From Vibrio sp. MEBiC08052 (GTDB lineage Bacteria; Pseudomonadota; Gammaproteobacteria; Enterobacterales; Vibrionaceae): a stretch of DNA of 64,000 nt. Position numbers and translations under genes: made by a program. The notes under the pieces were generated by a model. It did not search any database and was not told the origin of the DNA. It saw only the letters and a program-made list of their open reading frames with translations. The stretch spans positions 3,721,860-3,785,859 of the forward strand of contig NZ_KQ947475.1 of assembly GCF_001506075.1 (NCBI RefSeq), written 5' to 3'. Below, in pieces: positions 24,377 to 33,925 of the stretch (the stretch's first letter is position 1; every line of letters starts with the position of its first letter).

Positions 24377-25543
24377 TTACAGTTTTATACAAGCAATCAC
24401 TAATCCAATGAACGTTAATAACGCACCAGCGAACGGAATATGAGAAAGAGAAACTCCGTATGTGATTAGCAGCCCGCCGAACCAGGCACCTACAGCATTA
24501 CCAAGGTTGAATGCTGCTATGTTGCAGGACGAAACCATGCTCTTTGATATTTCGCTGCTATCCAGTGCCTGTACTTGTAATGGCGGAATTGTTGAGAACA
24601 TAGCCATCCCCAGTAAGAAAATAGCAATACAGGCTGTCGATTCAGTTAAGACTGCAACTGGGAATAAGCTCAAAACGATGATTAGAAATAATAGAGTTAT
24701 GATAAGAGCTCTACGAGTCCCTTTATCCGTTAATTTCCCACCAATATGATTACCTGCCACCATACCAATGCCAAATAGAACCAAAACAGGCGGTATAAGA
24801 TTTTCATTCATACCTGTAACGTTTTTAAGTATTGGCGAAATATAAGTAAAGGCAGAAAAAACACCTGAAAATCCGAATGCCGTAATTAGTAAACTTCTAA
24901 GAACAGTTGGGTTGATTATTACTTTTAAATCATCTTTTATTTTGACAATGTTTTTATTTTCATTTTTCTTATGATGCACCGCGATTATTATCGCGAGAGC
25001 AGATAAAACACCGATGACTGTTACCATGAAAAAAGTATAACGCCAGCCAACGAGTTGACCCACCCATGCACCAAGAGGAACCCCCATAATATTTGCTAAA
25101 GTAGCACCAAGGAAAACAGCAGAGACAGCCGATGCTCGTCTGTCCGGTGGTGCTAATTCAGAAGCATAAACAGAGCTGATTCCGAAAAATGAAGCATGAG
25201 AAAATGCGGTTATTATTCTGGCTATAATTAAACTCGTAATACTTCCGGAGAGACCACACCATAGGTTGCCAATGGTAAATACAATCATGAGAAAAATAAG
25301 TACTGGCTTTTTATTATATTTACTAAGTAATGGAGTGAGTAACGGTGCGCCAAGTACAACACCAAATGCATACGCTGTAATAGAATATGCAGCTAAAGTT
25401 ATGGATATATCAAAATCACGAGATATGTTAAGTAATAAGCCCATAATTACAAACTCTGTCGTTCCTATACCAAAAGAACCGACAGATAAAGCATATACGG
25501 CAGTGGGCATACCCGACGTACGAGATACAGCGATGTTGTTCAT
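24377..25543 (-). CDS. MFS efflux transporter (DHA1, AraJ/YdhP-like)
   Basis: A 388-residue major-facilitator protein with twelve predicted membrane helices. Signature blocks: YALSVGSFGIGTTEFVIMG near the N-terminus, the loop APPDRRASAVSAVFLGATLANIMGVPLG with motif C-like glycine spacing, and SCNIAAFNLGNAVGAWFGG near the C-terminus, all typical of sugar-efflux/drug-efflux DHA1 proteins. It starts after AAGG. It sits behind an aldo/keto reductase and before a truncated one, in DNA visibly more AT-rich than its surroundings. Confidence 0.9.
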   Translation of the reverse strand: MNNIAVSRTSGMPTAVYALSVGSFGIGTTEFVIMGLLLNISRDFDISITLAAYSITAYAFGVVLGAPLLTPLLSKYNKKPVLIFLMIVFTIGNLWCGLSGSITSLIIARIITAFSHASFFGISSVYASELAPPDRRASAVSAVFLGATLANIMGVPLGAWVGQLVGWRYTFFMVTVIGVLSALAIIIAVHHKKNENKNIVKIKDDLKVIINPTVLRSLLITAFGFSGVFSAFTYISPILKNVTGMNENLIPPVLVLFGIGMVAGNHIGGKLTDKGTRRALIITLLFLIIVLSLFPVAVLTESTACIAIFLLGMAMFSTIPPLQVQALDSSEISKSMVSSCNIAAFNLGNAVGAWFGGLLITYGVSLSHIPFAGALLTFIGLVIACIKL

Positions 25544-25617
25544 AAAAGCCTTATCTCCCGCCAGAACGACGGGATATTTACTGGAAGAAATTTATTATTA
25601 CTACAACGACAGGGTTT

Positions 25618-26616
25618 TTATTTATCGATTAACTCAAAGTCACCTTCATTGTACCTTAATCCATGAACGTTATTTGGCGTGAAAATATTATCGATATCAT
25701 TTATATCATTGTCGGAAATGTTTAATGCTACAGCACCAGTATTATCTATTAAATGTTCTATTTTCCTCGCGCCAGGAATAGGTACAATATTATTTCCTTT
25801 ACTTAATACCCAACCAAGTGCTAGTTGGGCGAGTGTACAACTATATTTGGATGCAATATCTTGCAATTGTTCGAGTAGTTTCTGGTTTTTTAACATTGCT
25901 TCTTTTTGGAAACGAGGAAGATTTCGACGAAAATCATCATCCGCAAAACCGGATTGATCGGTGATCTTTCCTGTCAAAAATCCACGTCCTAAAGGGCTAT
26001 ATGGAACAAATCCCACTCCTAGTTCACGACAAGCTTTGAGAATTCCTTCTTCCGGTTCACGCGTCCACAGTGAATATTCTGTCTGAACAGCAGTGATAGA
26101 ATGAACCTTGGATGCTCTACGTAAAGTATCACCGGATACTTCTGACAAACCAATATGGCGAACTTTTCCTTCCTTGATAAGATCGGCCATCGTACCGACT
26201 ACATCTTCAATAGGAACATTAGGATCGACGCGATGTTGATAGAGAATATCAATCGTATCGATGTTCAGCCTTTTGAGTGAGCCCTCAACAGCTTCGCGAA
26301 TGTGTTGTGGCCGGCTATCAACCCCTGCCATTCGTTCGAGCCCCTGACCTGTAGGAAGGATTCGAAAGCCAAATTTAGTTGCAATCTGAACTTTATCTCG
26401 AATACCTTTTATGGCTTTTCCAACTAATTCTTCATTCTCAAAAGGGCCGTAAACTTCAGCCGTATCAATAAAGGTAACTCCCATATCAACAGCGGTATGA
26501 ATTGTATTAATAGCTTGAGATTCTTCTGCACCTCCGTACGCAAAACTCATTCCCATACAACCAAGTCCCAGTGCTGAAACTTCGAATTTTTCTTTTCCGA
26601 GAAAACGTGTCTTCAC
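25618..26616 (-). CDS. Aldo/keto reductase
   Basis: A 332-residue NADPH-dependent reductase of the AKR barrel family, starting at a GTG behind GAGG. The catalytic tetrad is complete: D51, Y56 (DTAEVYG), K81 (ATKFGF) and H128 (YQHRVDP). It acts on aldehydes or ketones of unknown identity. The LysR gene is divergent, which is the usual place for its regulator, and the transporter follows. AT-rich codon use suggests recent gain. Confidence 0.92.
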   Translation of the reverse strand: MKTRFLGKEKFEVSALGLGCMGMSFAYGGAEESQAINTIHTAVDMGVTFIDTAEVYGPFENEELVGKAIKGIRDKVQIATKFGFRILPTGQGLERMAGVDSRPQHIREAVEGSLKRLNIDTIDILYQHRVDPNVPIEDVVGTMADLIKEGKVRHIGLSEVSGDTLRRASKVHSITAVQTEYSLWTREPEEGILKACRELGVGFVPYSPLGRGFLTGKITDQSGFADDDFRRNLPRFQKEAMLKNQKLLEQLQDIASKYSCTLAQLALGWVLSKGNNIVPIPGARKIEHLIDNTGAVALNISDNDINDIDNIFTPNNVHGLRYNEGDFELIDK

Positions 26617-26716
26617 TTATTTATCCTCACCTTCTTAATGTTTTTATAGATATACTTTTATTTTAAACTCAAAACAATTAATATATAGCTAATACACTGT
26701 TAGAAAATTATTAATA

Positions 26717-27622
26717 ATGAAAAATATTCCAGATTTACAGCATATAGAAATATTTATTCTTATCGTTAGACACGGAAGTTTTCGTAAGGCCGCAAAAGAA
26801 TTGAATCTTTCTCCTCCGTCATTAACTAGCGCCATAAATAATCTTGAAGATAAGTTAGGTGTCAGGCTTTTGAATCGATCAACTAGAAGTCTTTCTCTAA
26901 CCGAGGTTGGTGAAGAATTTCTAAATAATGTCATACCTATTTTAAATGATTATAGACGTATTATTGATAACCTGAATCATCATAAAAAGAAACCTGAAGG
27001 TATTGTAAGAATTAATTTACCAAGAATAGTTCTGGACCTTTTCTTTCAAAAATATTTTTTAAAGTTCAAACATGAGTTTCCCGATATTGTCTTAGAACTG
27101 TTTACAACTGACAGAATGATAAATATAATCGACTCTGGATTTGATGCGGGAATACGCTATAGATCAGATGTTCCTAAAGATATGATTGCAATTCCAATAG
27201 GCGAAAAACCAGCTTTAATACCTGTAGCAAGTCCGGCGTTTATTGATGAGTTTGGCGTTCCTTCATCACCAATGGATCTGGTTAATTTTAGATGTATTAA
27301 TCGTTGTTTTCCTAGTGGACAAATATATCGGTGGGAGTTTATTGATTTGCATGGAAAACTAGTTGAAGTATCCATTGATGGGGATCTGGTACTTGACTCG
27401 GATACATCAATGATCCAGGCGGCTGAATCGAGCTTAGGGATTGCTTTTGTTTACGAAAATTTAGTGTTGAATAATATTTCAGAAGGTAGTTTAATCAGAT
27501 TATTACCTAATTATAAATATCCTGTCGATAATTTTTGCATTTATTACCCGAGCAGAAAATATATTCCTGTACCTTTAAGAACGTTAATTACGTGGATATC
27601 ATCTCAGAATAGTATTTCATGA
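26717..27622 (+). CDS. LysR-family transcriptional regulator
   Basis: A 301-residue LysR regulator: N-terminal helix-turn-helix (FRKAAKELNLSPPSLTSAINNLEDKLGVRLLNRSTR, about 20-56) and a periplasmic-binding-like effector domain (about 90-295). The start has no good ribosome site. It is divergent from the aldo/keto reductase and transporter over a 100-base gap containing AT-rich palindromic sequence, so it probably controls them. Strongly AT-rich. Confidence 0.92.
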   Translation: MKNIPDLQHIEIFILIVRHGSFRKAAKELNLSPPSLTSAINNLEDKLGVRLLNRSTRSLSLTEVGEEFLNNVIPILNDYRRIIDNLNHHKKKPEGIVRINLPRIVLDLFFQKYFLKFKHEFPDIVLELFTTDRMINIIDSGFDAGIRYRSDVPKDMIAIPIGEKPALIPVASPAFIDEFGVPSSPMDLVNFRCINRCFPSGQIYRWEFIDLHGKLVEVSIDGDLVLDSDTSMIQAAESSLGIAFVYENLVLNNISEGSLIRLLPNYKYPVDNFCIYYPSRKYIPVPLRTLITWISSQNSIS

Positions 27623-27937
27623 TGATTATTATGTATGCGTTAAATTAAATTTATTACACTAGATATAAATATTTAATATACAAATCCATATAATAGCTAT
27701 GAGTGTTAGTGTGGCTAAAGGTCATAAAAGGAATAGATGAAATAACGGTATATATTTCAGTATGCTGTTAACCGAACATAGATAGTGTTTTGATGTCGTG
27801 ATAAAAAAGAGACTCAAAGTAGGGAATATTAAACCGAATGATTGTGTGGGTCATCATCTCAAGCGAATGCCAGCTTAACTGCAATGACAGGGGACGAGTG
27901 TCCCCTGATTGTATCCCCTGATTGAAGAAGGAGTTGA
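27623..27937. other. AT-rich gap with one hairpin
   Basis: About 315 bases between LysR and the nuclease gene (convergent). A perfect 8-bp hairpin at 27888-27907 (CAGGGGAC, loop GAGT, GTCCCCTG) lies behind the nuclease, without a T-run. Otherwise nothing supported. Confidence 0.45.
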
Positions 27938-30529
27938 TTAGGCGTAGCGTCGGATTGCCAGTAGCCCGAATAAAGATACCAAAAGCACGCCGTTGACTGA
28001 GCCGCCCATTTTCAGCTCCAGCACCGCAGGATCATGGTCTGATGCGCGGTATTGGTCGCGGTATTTAGGCAGGTCGCCCTTATATTTGTTACTGTAGTCA
28101 AACAGAGAAGACTCAGCCGCATTGATATGCCAGTCGGTGGCATCAATGACATGCATTTTCAGACTCGGGCTAATCAGAATGTGGTCTAAAGAACCCACTT
28201 CATCATTGTATGAGTAACTCCAGTTGTCAGGATGAATCATACTTACCGCACTGATGTAACCATAACCCTGCGTGATGTCAGCACCTTGATCGCCAAACTG
28301 CGGTTTGCCGTTGATGAAGGTATTTCTGGCGGCATGAATGGTTTTGCCATATTTCGCCGGGGTGTAATCGGTCAGAACCAGTAATGGATCTTCCTTACCG
28401 TACGCGTTGAGGTCTCCGAGAATCACCTGATGACCCGGGATCTTTTTCAGTGCTTCGCCAAGAGCTACGGCTGCGGCAACGCGGAAGTTCTCACATGAGC
28501 CTTGGAAATCCGGATCTTGCCGGCCTTGTCCGCCATTCTCAACCGATGCGGCATCTTCCCAACAGGTTGAGCCTTTGGATTTAAAGTGGTTCACGGCGAT
28601 GGTCAGTGCTTGCTCGCCACCTTGATTGCTACGAACTGTAAAGGTCGGTGCGAGAGAATCACGCTGGTAGTTCTTACCATCTTCGATCAGATTGCCGTCT
28701 TTATCATACACAGCCGGTGCTTGTTGCGAAGGCATGTGGATAATCCGTGGGGTGGTCAGTGTGACACGCTGGTTACGATAGATGAGACCGGTGGTAATCG
28801 CATCGGTGCCGATGGAATCCTGTGAATCGATGATGCCGTCCTGATTGGTATCGATGGCCACATATTGATAGCGATTTTCCGGTTTGCTGATCTGTTGATT
28901 GAGCTGCTCGACCAACTGATGAATCGCGCCACCATCGCCGAAGCCATTATTTTCGATTTCCATCAGACCGACGATATCCGCATCGAGCTGCAAGATAGCG
29001 TGGACGATCTTCTCTTGCTGGATTTCAAATTCAGCGGCAGTTTTTGCCCCGCGGTTGCTACCATGGGTGTTTGCATCGCCACCAAACGGAGAGTTGAAAT
29101 AATTCAGCACATTGAAAGTCGCAATCCGTAAATCACCGCCTTCTTTTAGTTGTGGAGCTGACCGGCGCGGAGAATTGTGAACGAAGTTACCTTGCGTCAG
29201 GGTATTGGCCATGATCAGGCGATATTCACCGTAACTGTAAGTGATCACACCTTGAGCACCGCTGAGGGTGTCATTGACACGGATATAGTCTTCGGTAGAT
29301 CCGTCCTGATCAATATCGCTGCGACCAAATTGAGGGTAGTAAGGGATTTGCCCATTATCAGCAACCTGATCCGATTCAACAAACAGACGGTGCTGTGCAT
29401 TCTCTCTGCTTTGCTGTTTGGCTTGCTCTGAGCCGGCTGCAAAGTTTTGGTTAGGCTGAACATTCAACCGTCCCTGAGCGAGTACCATATTGTTGCGTCT
29501 GGCATCATAGTCGTAACTGAATGTGCGAGTCACACGCATGTCGAGTTTGGCTGGAAGATTGACTAACATGCCTTCATAGCGTTCCAGCGTCTGGGCAAAA
29601 TTATCATCGCCCTCGGTCAGGGTAATATCGGTCGCTTGTGGTGGTTGCTGTTCTCCCAGTTTGATCCATTGACGGTTGTCCGCTGAGAGTTCAGTCAGAT
29701 CATAATATTCTTTGACTTTCCCTTTGGCACAAACCACATCACCGGGTTTGAGCGCTGATGCTGACTGACCGGTGTAAATAAACAGCCCTTCAGAGGTATT
29801 GCTATTGTAGTCATCTTGCAGTGCTTGCAGATAGAACCCTTTGGTGAGCCCAGTGGTAACGGCACTGACGACGCCTTTCACGGTATATTCCTGATCGGTG
29901 GTGTTATCTGAGCCACTAAGCAGCGGTGAGCGGGCGCCTTCTCCCTGAATTTCTTGAATCGATATAAAGGATTCACCCTCACAGGTAAAGGTTGAGGCCG
30001 GGCTGTCTATGGCCCCGAGCCCGTCGATATTGTCTTTTGCGGCAGAAGTCCATTGCGATTCAACATAGGATGACGAAGGGGTTAACGCATTGGATTGACG
30101 TACCAATGTGGTGTCTTTGGCAAAATAGCTGCCCCCCATGGTGCCGATCATATCGTGCACTGAACCGTTGCGCAGTAGGGCAATCGGATCATTGCCGTTA
30201 AAATTCAGGACCGTTGTATTGGTCTCTTGACTGACCGCCAGAATGTCACTGTTGGCCTGACTATTGGCAATGACGAGTACGCCATGGGCCGGAATTGTCC
30301 GCCCGTCGAGAGGGAGTTTAGTTCCCCATTCACCATTACCGTTGGTTGACTTCGCCAGCGTATAGCCGTCCAGAGAGAGGGATTCATCTCCGGTGTTGGC
30401 AATTTCGATAGCTTTGTTTAATCCGGATCCTTCCACATACTGTGAAAGGAGAATATCAGCGTGAGCCGATAGAGAAAGAATGCTTCCGATTGCGATCGAA
30501 AGGCATGATAGTGAGGTTTTGACTTTCAT
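27938..30529 (-). CDS. xds: Extracellular nuclease, ExeM/NucH (Xds) family
   Basis: An 863-residue secreted nuclease. Order: signal peptide (ends SLSAHA, residue 24), lamin-tail-like domain (about 25-150), an OB-fold-like region (about 190-440), and an endonuclease/exonuclease/phosphatase catalytic domain (about 465-840) with NVLNYF, MEIENNG, VNHFKSKG, LGDLNAYGKEDP and SDHDPAV. The C-terminus GGSVNGVLLVSLFGLLAIRRYA is a GlyGly-CTERM signal, so rhombosortase probably processes it for surface release. V. cholerae Xds has similar size and degrades external DNA for phosphate and biofilm dispersal. Gene name by recalled similarity. Confidence 0.9.
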   Translation of the reverse strand: MKVKTSLSCLSIAIGSILSLSAHADILLSQYVEGSGLNKAIEIANTGDESLSLDGYTLAKSTNGNGEWGTKLPLDGRTIPAHGVLVIANSQANSDILAVSQETNTTVLNFNGNDPIALLRNGSVHDMIGTMGGSYFAKDTTLVRQSNALTPSSSYVESQWTSAAKDNIDGLGAIDSPASTFTCEGESFISIQEIQGEGARSPLLSGSDNTTDQEYTVKGVVSAVTTGLTKGFYLQALQDDYNSNTSEGLFIYTGQSASALKPGDVVCAKGKVKEYYDLTELSADNRQWIKLGEQQPPQATDITLTEGDDNFAQTLERYEGMLVNLPAKLDMRVTRTFSYDYDARRNNMVLAQGRLNVQPNQNFAAGSEQAKQQSRENAQHRLFVESDQVADNGQIPYYPQFGRSDIDQDGSTEDYIRVNDTLSGAQGVITYSYGEYRLIMANTLTQGNFVHNSPRRSAPQLKEGGDLRIATFNVLNYFNSPFGGDANTHGSNRGAKTAAEFEIQQEKIVHAILQLDADIVGLMEIENNGFGDGGAIHQLVEQLNQQISKPENRYQYVAIDTNQDGIIDSQDSIGTDAITTGLIYRNQRVTLTTPRIIHMPSQQAPAVYDKDGNLIEDGKNYQRDSLAPTFTVRSNQGGEQALTIAVNHFKSKGSTCWEDAASVENGGQGRQDPDFQGSCENFRVAAAVALGEALKKIPGHQVILGDLNAYGKEDPLLVLTDYTPAKYGKTIHAARNTFINGKPQFGDQGADITQGYGYISAVSMIHPDNWSYSYNDEVGSLDHILISPSLKMHVIDATDWHINAAESSLFDYSNKYKGDLPKYRDQYRASDHDPAVLELKMGGSVNGVLLVSLFGLLAIRRYA

Positions 30530-30836
30530 TTCTGATCCACTTGACGTTGTTTTCCATGATTATGTGAGATTTAGTTCGTGAATAATCAACTCATCAAAAT
30601 TGATGACTCACTACTAAAATTACTAACTATTTCACGGTTTAGTTTTGCTTTTTAATATGAAACTAAAAATACATTTCAATGAACTTGAGATATGAGTCGC
30701 ATAAATAGCATCAATAAATCGAGATGAATCACATTTTCATATGCAACAAAATTTGTGTCAGCGGATGGAAGCAGCCACCGCGGGGCACGGTGGCGAGGTC
30801 AGGGGGCTAAAAACAATGGTATGGCAATACTTGGGC
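30530..30836. other. Nuclease promoter region
   Basis: About 300 AT-rich bases between the RimK-like gene and the nuclease. A 7-bp hairpin at 30774-30794 (GCCACCG/CGGTGGC) lies behind the RimK-like gene and may help end its transcript. Promoter boxes for the nuclease could not be fixed with confidence. Confidence 0.4.
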
Positions 30837-32288
30837 TCAGAAGCCGCGCATTTGAATCCGGCGCAGGAACTCAGTCATAATCCGGTCATAGAGCAGATCC
30901 CCTAAGAAAGCATCTTCCACATGATGATCGATACTCGGATTATCATTGACTTCAATGACATAGACCTGACCGTTAATCTCTTTCAAATCAACGCCATATA
31001 AACCATTGCCGATTAAGTTGGCGGCTTTTAATGCGGTGTCGATGACATTTTTGGGCACTTGCTTGAGATCCAGTGTTTCAAAACTACCGGAGGTGGTCCT
31101 GCCATTGTTATGGTGATGGTAAATCTGCCAGTGGCCGCGGCTCATCATGTATTTACACGAGAAGATTGCCTGTCGGTTGAGAATGCCGATCCGCCAGTCA
31201 AAGTCTGTCGGCATAAATGCCTGAGCCAGAATCAGTGCACTTTTCTCAAACAATAACGCTGCTTCTTGATTGAGTGAGTCAATATCAGTCACTTTAATCA
31301 CCCCGCGCGAAAAGGCACCATCAGGAATTTTGAGCACCATCGGGAATGACAGCTCAGAGAGTAGTTTATCCTGCCAGTCTGGGTCAAAGCTTTGCACAAT
31401 CACGCTTTTAGGGGCGGGAATATGATTACGTTGCAGTAACTCGGTCAGAAAGACTTTATTGGTACATTTCATAATGGATTCGGAATCATCCATCACCACC
31501 AGCCCCATTTTCTCGGCCATTTTCGCAAAGCGGTAGGTTTCGTTACTGATATTGGTGGTGGCACGGATAAAGAGTCCGTCAAACTCGCCCAAACGGGAGA
31601 GATGCTCAGCCGTAATGGTTTCCATATTCATACCTAAGCGTTGCGCTGCTTTCTGGAAGCGCTTGAGGGCTGCTTTATCTGACGGGGGCATTTTTTCATC
31701 CGGATCGACCAACATCGCAAGATCATAGCGGGATGCTTTATTCTGCTTCGGGTTTTTCCAGACTTTCTGGGAAAACTTTTCCAGCGATTCAATAAAAAAG
31801 TCCTGTTCAGGGTCGGTTAGATCCTGAAACGGGAATGGCCGAATTGATTTGATATGCCACTGTTGGTTATGTCTTGACAGCTCAAGATGAATGACCGGAA
31901 TCATGAATTGTTCAAATAGATGACGTGCCAGCTTCTCCAATCCTTTTTGCGGGGTGCGGCCAAAGTAAATTTTGCACTGCAGTTCATGTTCAGACGGGTA
32001 GAGTTTATTCAGCTTGAGTAGATTCGAAGAGTGCAGAAACGGCTGATGAATATCATTAATCGCCATGACTCGGGGAATCACGCGATGTCCTCTTGCTTCT
32101 GCCATCAGTGAGCAATAGTAACCACTACTCATGTAGTCGTAACTGCGGCATAAATTGACGATTTGAATCGACTTATGAGTCGGTTTCCAGTTAGTGTTCA
32201 GGTAGTTTTGAACGCTGATGACTTGATCGGAAGGGAAATATTGGTGCCAGTCATCGGTATGATCGGTCACAATGAAAAGATTTGCCAT
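30837..32288 (-). CDS. RimK-type ATP-grasp ligase
   Basis: A 483-residue ATP-grasp protein. The N-terminal third (about 1-170) is a family-specific region (IVNLCRSYDYMSSGYYCSLMAEARGHRV). The C-terminal part is the ATP-grasp: MKCTNKVFLTELLQRNHIPAPKS, then LKIPDGAFSRGVIKV and the metal-binding EVNDNPSIDHHVEDAF. RimK-type enzymes add glutamate or other amino acids to a carboxyl end. It is divergent from a GNAT/C39-like gene with a 113-base gap, a pair I recall in many gammaproteobacteria; its target is unknown. Confidence 0.88.
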   Translation of the reverse strand: MANLFIVTDHTDDWHQYFPSDQVISVQNYLNTNWKPTHKSIQIVNLCRSYDYMSSGYYCSLMAEARGHRVIPRVMAINDIHQPFLHSSNLLKLNKLYPSEHELQCKIYFGRTPQKGLEKLARHLFEQFMIPVIHLELSRHNQQWHIKSIRPFPFQDLTDPEQDFFIESLEKFSQKVWKNPKQNKASRYDLAMLVDPDEKMPPSDKAALKRFQKAAQRLGMNMETITAEHLSRLGEFDGLFIRATTNISNETYRFAKMAEKMGLVVMDDSESIMKCTNKVFLTELLQRNHIPAPKSVIVQSFDPDWQDKLLSELSFPMVLKIPDGAFSRGVIKVTDIDSLNQEAALLFEKSALILAQAFMPTDFDWRIGILNRQAIFSCKYMMSRGHWQIYHHHNNGRTTSGSFETLDLKQVPKNVIDTALKAANLIGNGLYGVDLKEINGQVYVIEVNDNPSIDHHVEDAFLGDLLYDRIMTEFLRRIQMRGF

Positions 32289-32401
32289 GTCTTATAATTC
32301 CGGTTGCATGATACGCAGTCTTTGTGGAGATAAGTCTCTTGTGGAGATTGACGTATCGACATAATATTGCATCGCAATCTTCTAACCTTTTGAGGCATCG
32401 T

Positions 32402-33514
32402 ATGGACATTCGTCATGCGAACCACACTGATCTTTCTGCGCTAAATGCACTAGAGCAACAGCTTTTCACCGAAGACAAAATCTCACCACGTCAGATGCGG
32501 CGGTTTCTGAAATCGGCACATGCGGCCATTTTTGTTGCCGAATCCGGCACTCAACTGGCTGGCTATGCTTTACTTCTGTTTCACCAAGGTACACAGCTAT
32601 CAAGGTTGTATTCGATTGCCGTAAACCCTGACTTCAGAGGACGAGGTATTGCCCAACAACTGATGGAGCAATGTGAGCGTGCCGCTCTTGATCAAGGTGC
32701 TTGTACATTACGGCTAGAAGTTAGGGATGACAATAGGGCAGCGTTAAAATTATATGAAAAAATGGGCTATAAACGGCTCAGAATATTGATGCACTATTAC
32801 GATGATCAATGTGACGGGATTCGGATGCAAAAACGCCTCGATCCGCATGAACCTCGTTTGGAAGTACCCGTGCCACTTTATGTCCAAACCACCCCGTTTA
32901 CCTGCGGGGCTGCGTGTCTGTTGATGAGTTTTGCACGCTTTGAACCGCAAACCGAGCTGACCCGTACCCATGAGCTGCAACTATGGCGGGAAGCCACCAC
33001 GATCTACATGACGTCGGGACATGGCGGCTGTAGCGGACACGGTCTGGCGCTGGCCGCGGCACGGCGCGGATTTGATGTTGAGTTGTGGAGCCGTTCTTCA
33101 ACGGTGCCATTTATTGATGGGGTGCGGGATCCGAATAAAAAGTCAGTGATTGAATTAGTCCATCAGGATTTTTGTCAGCAGCTGGCAATGTATGAGAATG
33201 TCACGGTGACGGATATGCCGCCCACGCAGGCTCAGTTTGAGCACTGGCTGGAACAGGGTGTGAGTGTGTTATTGCTGATCAGCACTTATCGATTTACGGG
33301 TAACAAAGAACCGCACTGGATTTTGCTCAGTGGCATGAGTGAACACTTTTTCTTTATTCATGATCCACATGTTGATGATCAGTCTGATGTGGTTGCCGCT
33401 GCTTATATTCCGGTCGGGAAAGCGGTTCTGACGCAAATTATTGGCTATGGCAAACAGAAGCAGACATCTTGTGTGGTGATACGCAAGGGGAAATCGCTCG
33501 AACTCTCGAACTAA
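32402..33514 (+). CDS. GNAT acetyltransferase fused to C39-like peptidase domain
   Basis: 370 residues from the ATG at 32402 (TGAGG upstream). Residues 1-145 are a GNAT acetyltransferase with the acetyl-CoA motif NPDFRGRGIAQQLMEQ. Residues about 155-365 resemble a C39-type papain-fold peptidase (DUF3335): the nucleophile region is VQTTPFTCGAACLLM with C168, and a histidine follows in EPHWILLSG. C39 peptidases trim leader peptides of exported peptides. Here no membrane part and no transporter is attached. It pairs divergently with the RimK-like ligase, suggesting a peptide-modifying set. Confidence 0.85.
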   Translation: MDIRHANHTDLSALNALEQQLFTEDKISPRQMRRFLKSAHAAIFVAESGTQLAGYALLLFHQGTQLSRLYSIAVNPDFRGRGIAQQLMEQCERAALDQGACTLRLEVRDDNRAALKLYEKMGYKRLRILMHYYDDQCDGIRMQKRLDPHEPRLEVPVPLYVQTTPFTCGAACLLMSFARFEPQTELTRTHELQLWREATTIYMTSGHGGCSGHGLALAAARRGFDVELWSRSSTVPFIDGVRDPNKKSVIELVHQDFCQQLAMYENVTVTDMPPTQAQFEHWLEQGVSVLLLISTYRFTGNKEPHWILLSGMSEHFFFIHDPHVDDQSDVVAAAYIPVGKAVLTQIIGYGKQKQTSCVVIRKGKSLELSN

Positions 33515-33615
33515 TTCATTGAATAGATTCACTGAACTGAATAACGCCTAACACGAGCATCCGTAACGTGTTAGGTCAGTGAGAATGTGTCTGATACATG
33601 TGGAGGAATATGTAC

Positions 33616-33783
33616 TCAGGCGCATTTTTTATAGTCAGTCATGGCGGATTCTTGCATACCAAGTTCCTGAGCCTGACGCACCAGTTCTTCTCTTTCTGTT
33701 GCTGTGGTTTCTGCTTTTTCTGGTGAGCGAAACGTTTCGATTTCGAGTTCCGCAGGTACAAAGACATAATGTTTGCTAAACAT
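33616..33783 (-). CDS. Small protein of unknown function (55 aa)
   Basis: A 55-residue frame with a start behind AGAGTGG and good coding character: MFSKHYVFVPAELEIETF, then an acidic-basic helix (EKAETTATEREELVRQAQEL). No membrane segment, no known family. It lies alone between the GNAT-C39 gene and gnd, behind the gnd terminator, so it has its own promoter. Short and unconfirmed, but no shadow of another gene. Confidence 0.6.
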   Translation of the reverse strand: MFSKHYVFVPAELEIETFRSPEKAETTATEREELVRQAQELGMQESAMTDYKKCA

Positions 33784-33824
33784 TTTTCCACTCTCTATGG
33801 TTATGATCTATGGTTACGATGGGT

Positions 33825-33856
33825 AAAAAAGATGCTGCTTAATATTAAGCAGCATC
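33825..33856 (-). terminator. gnd terminator
   Basis: A perfect 26-base palindrome (GATGCTGCTTAAT and its complement) followed on the minus strand by TTTTTT, 70 bases behind the gnd stop. Confidence 0.85.
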
Positions 33857-33925
33857 GAAAGAAAGGTCAAATTATAATCACAAATCTGTTAATAATCGAA
33901 CGATTTGTTTGTTAATTTGTGAGCC

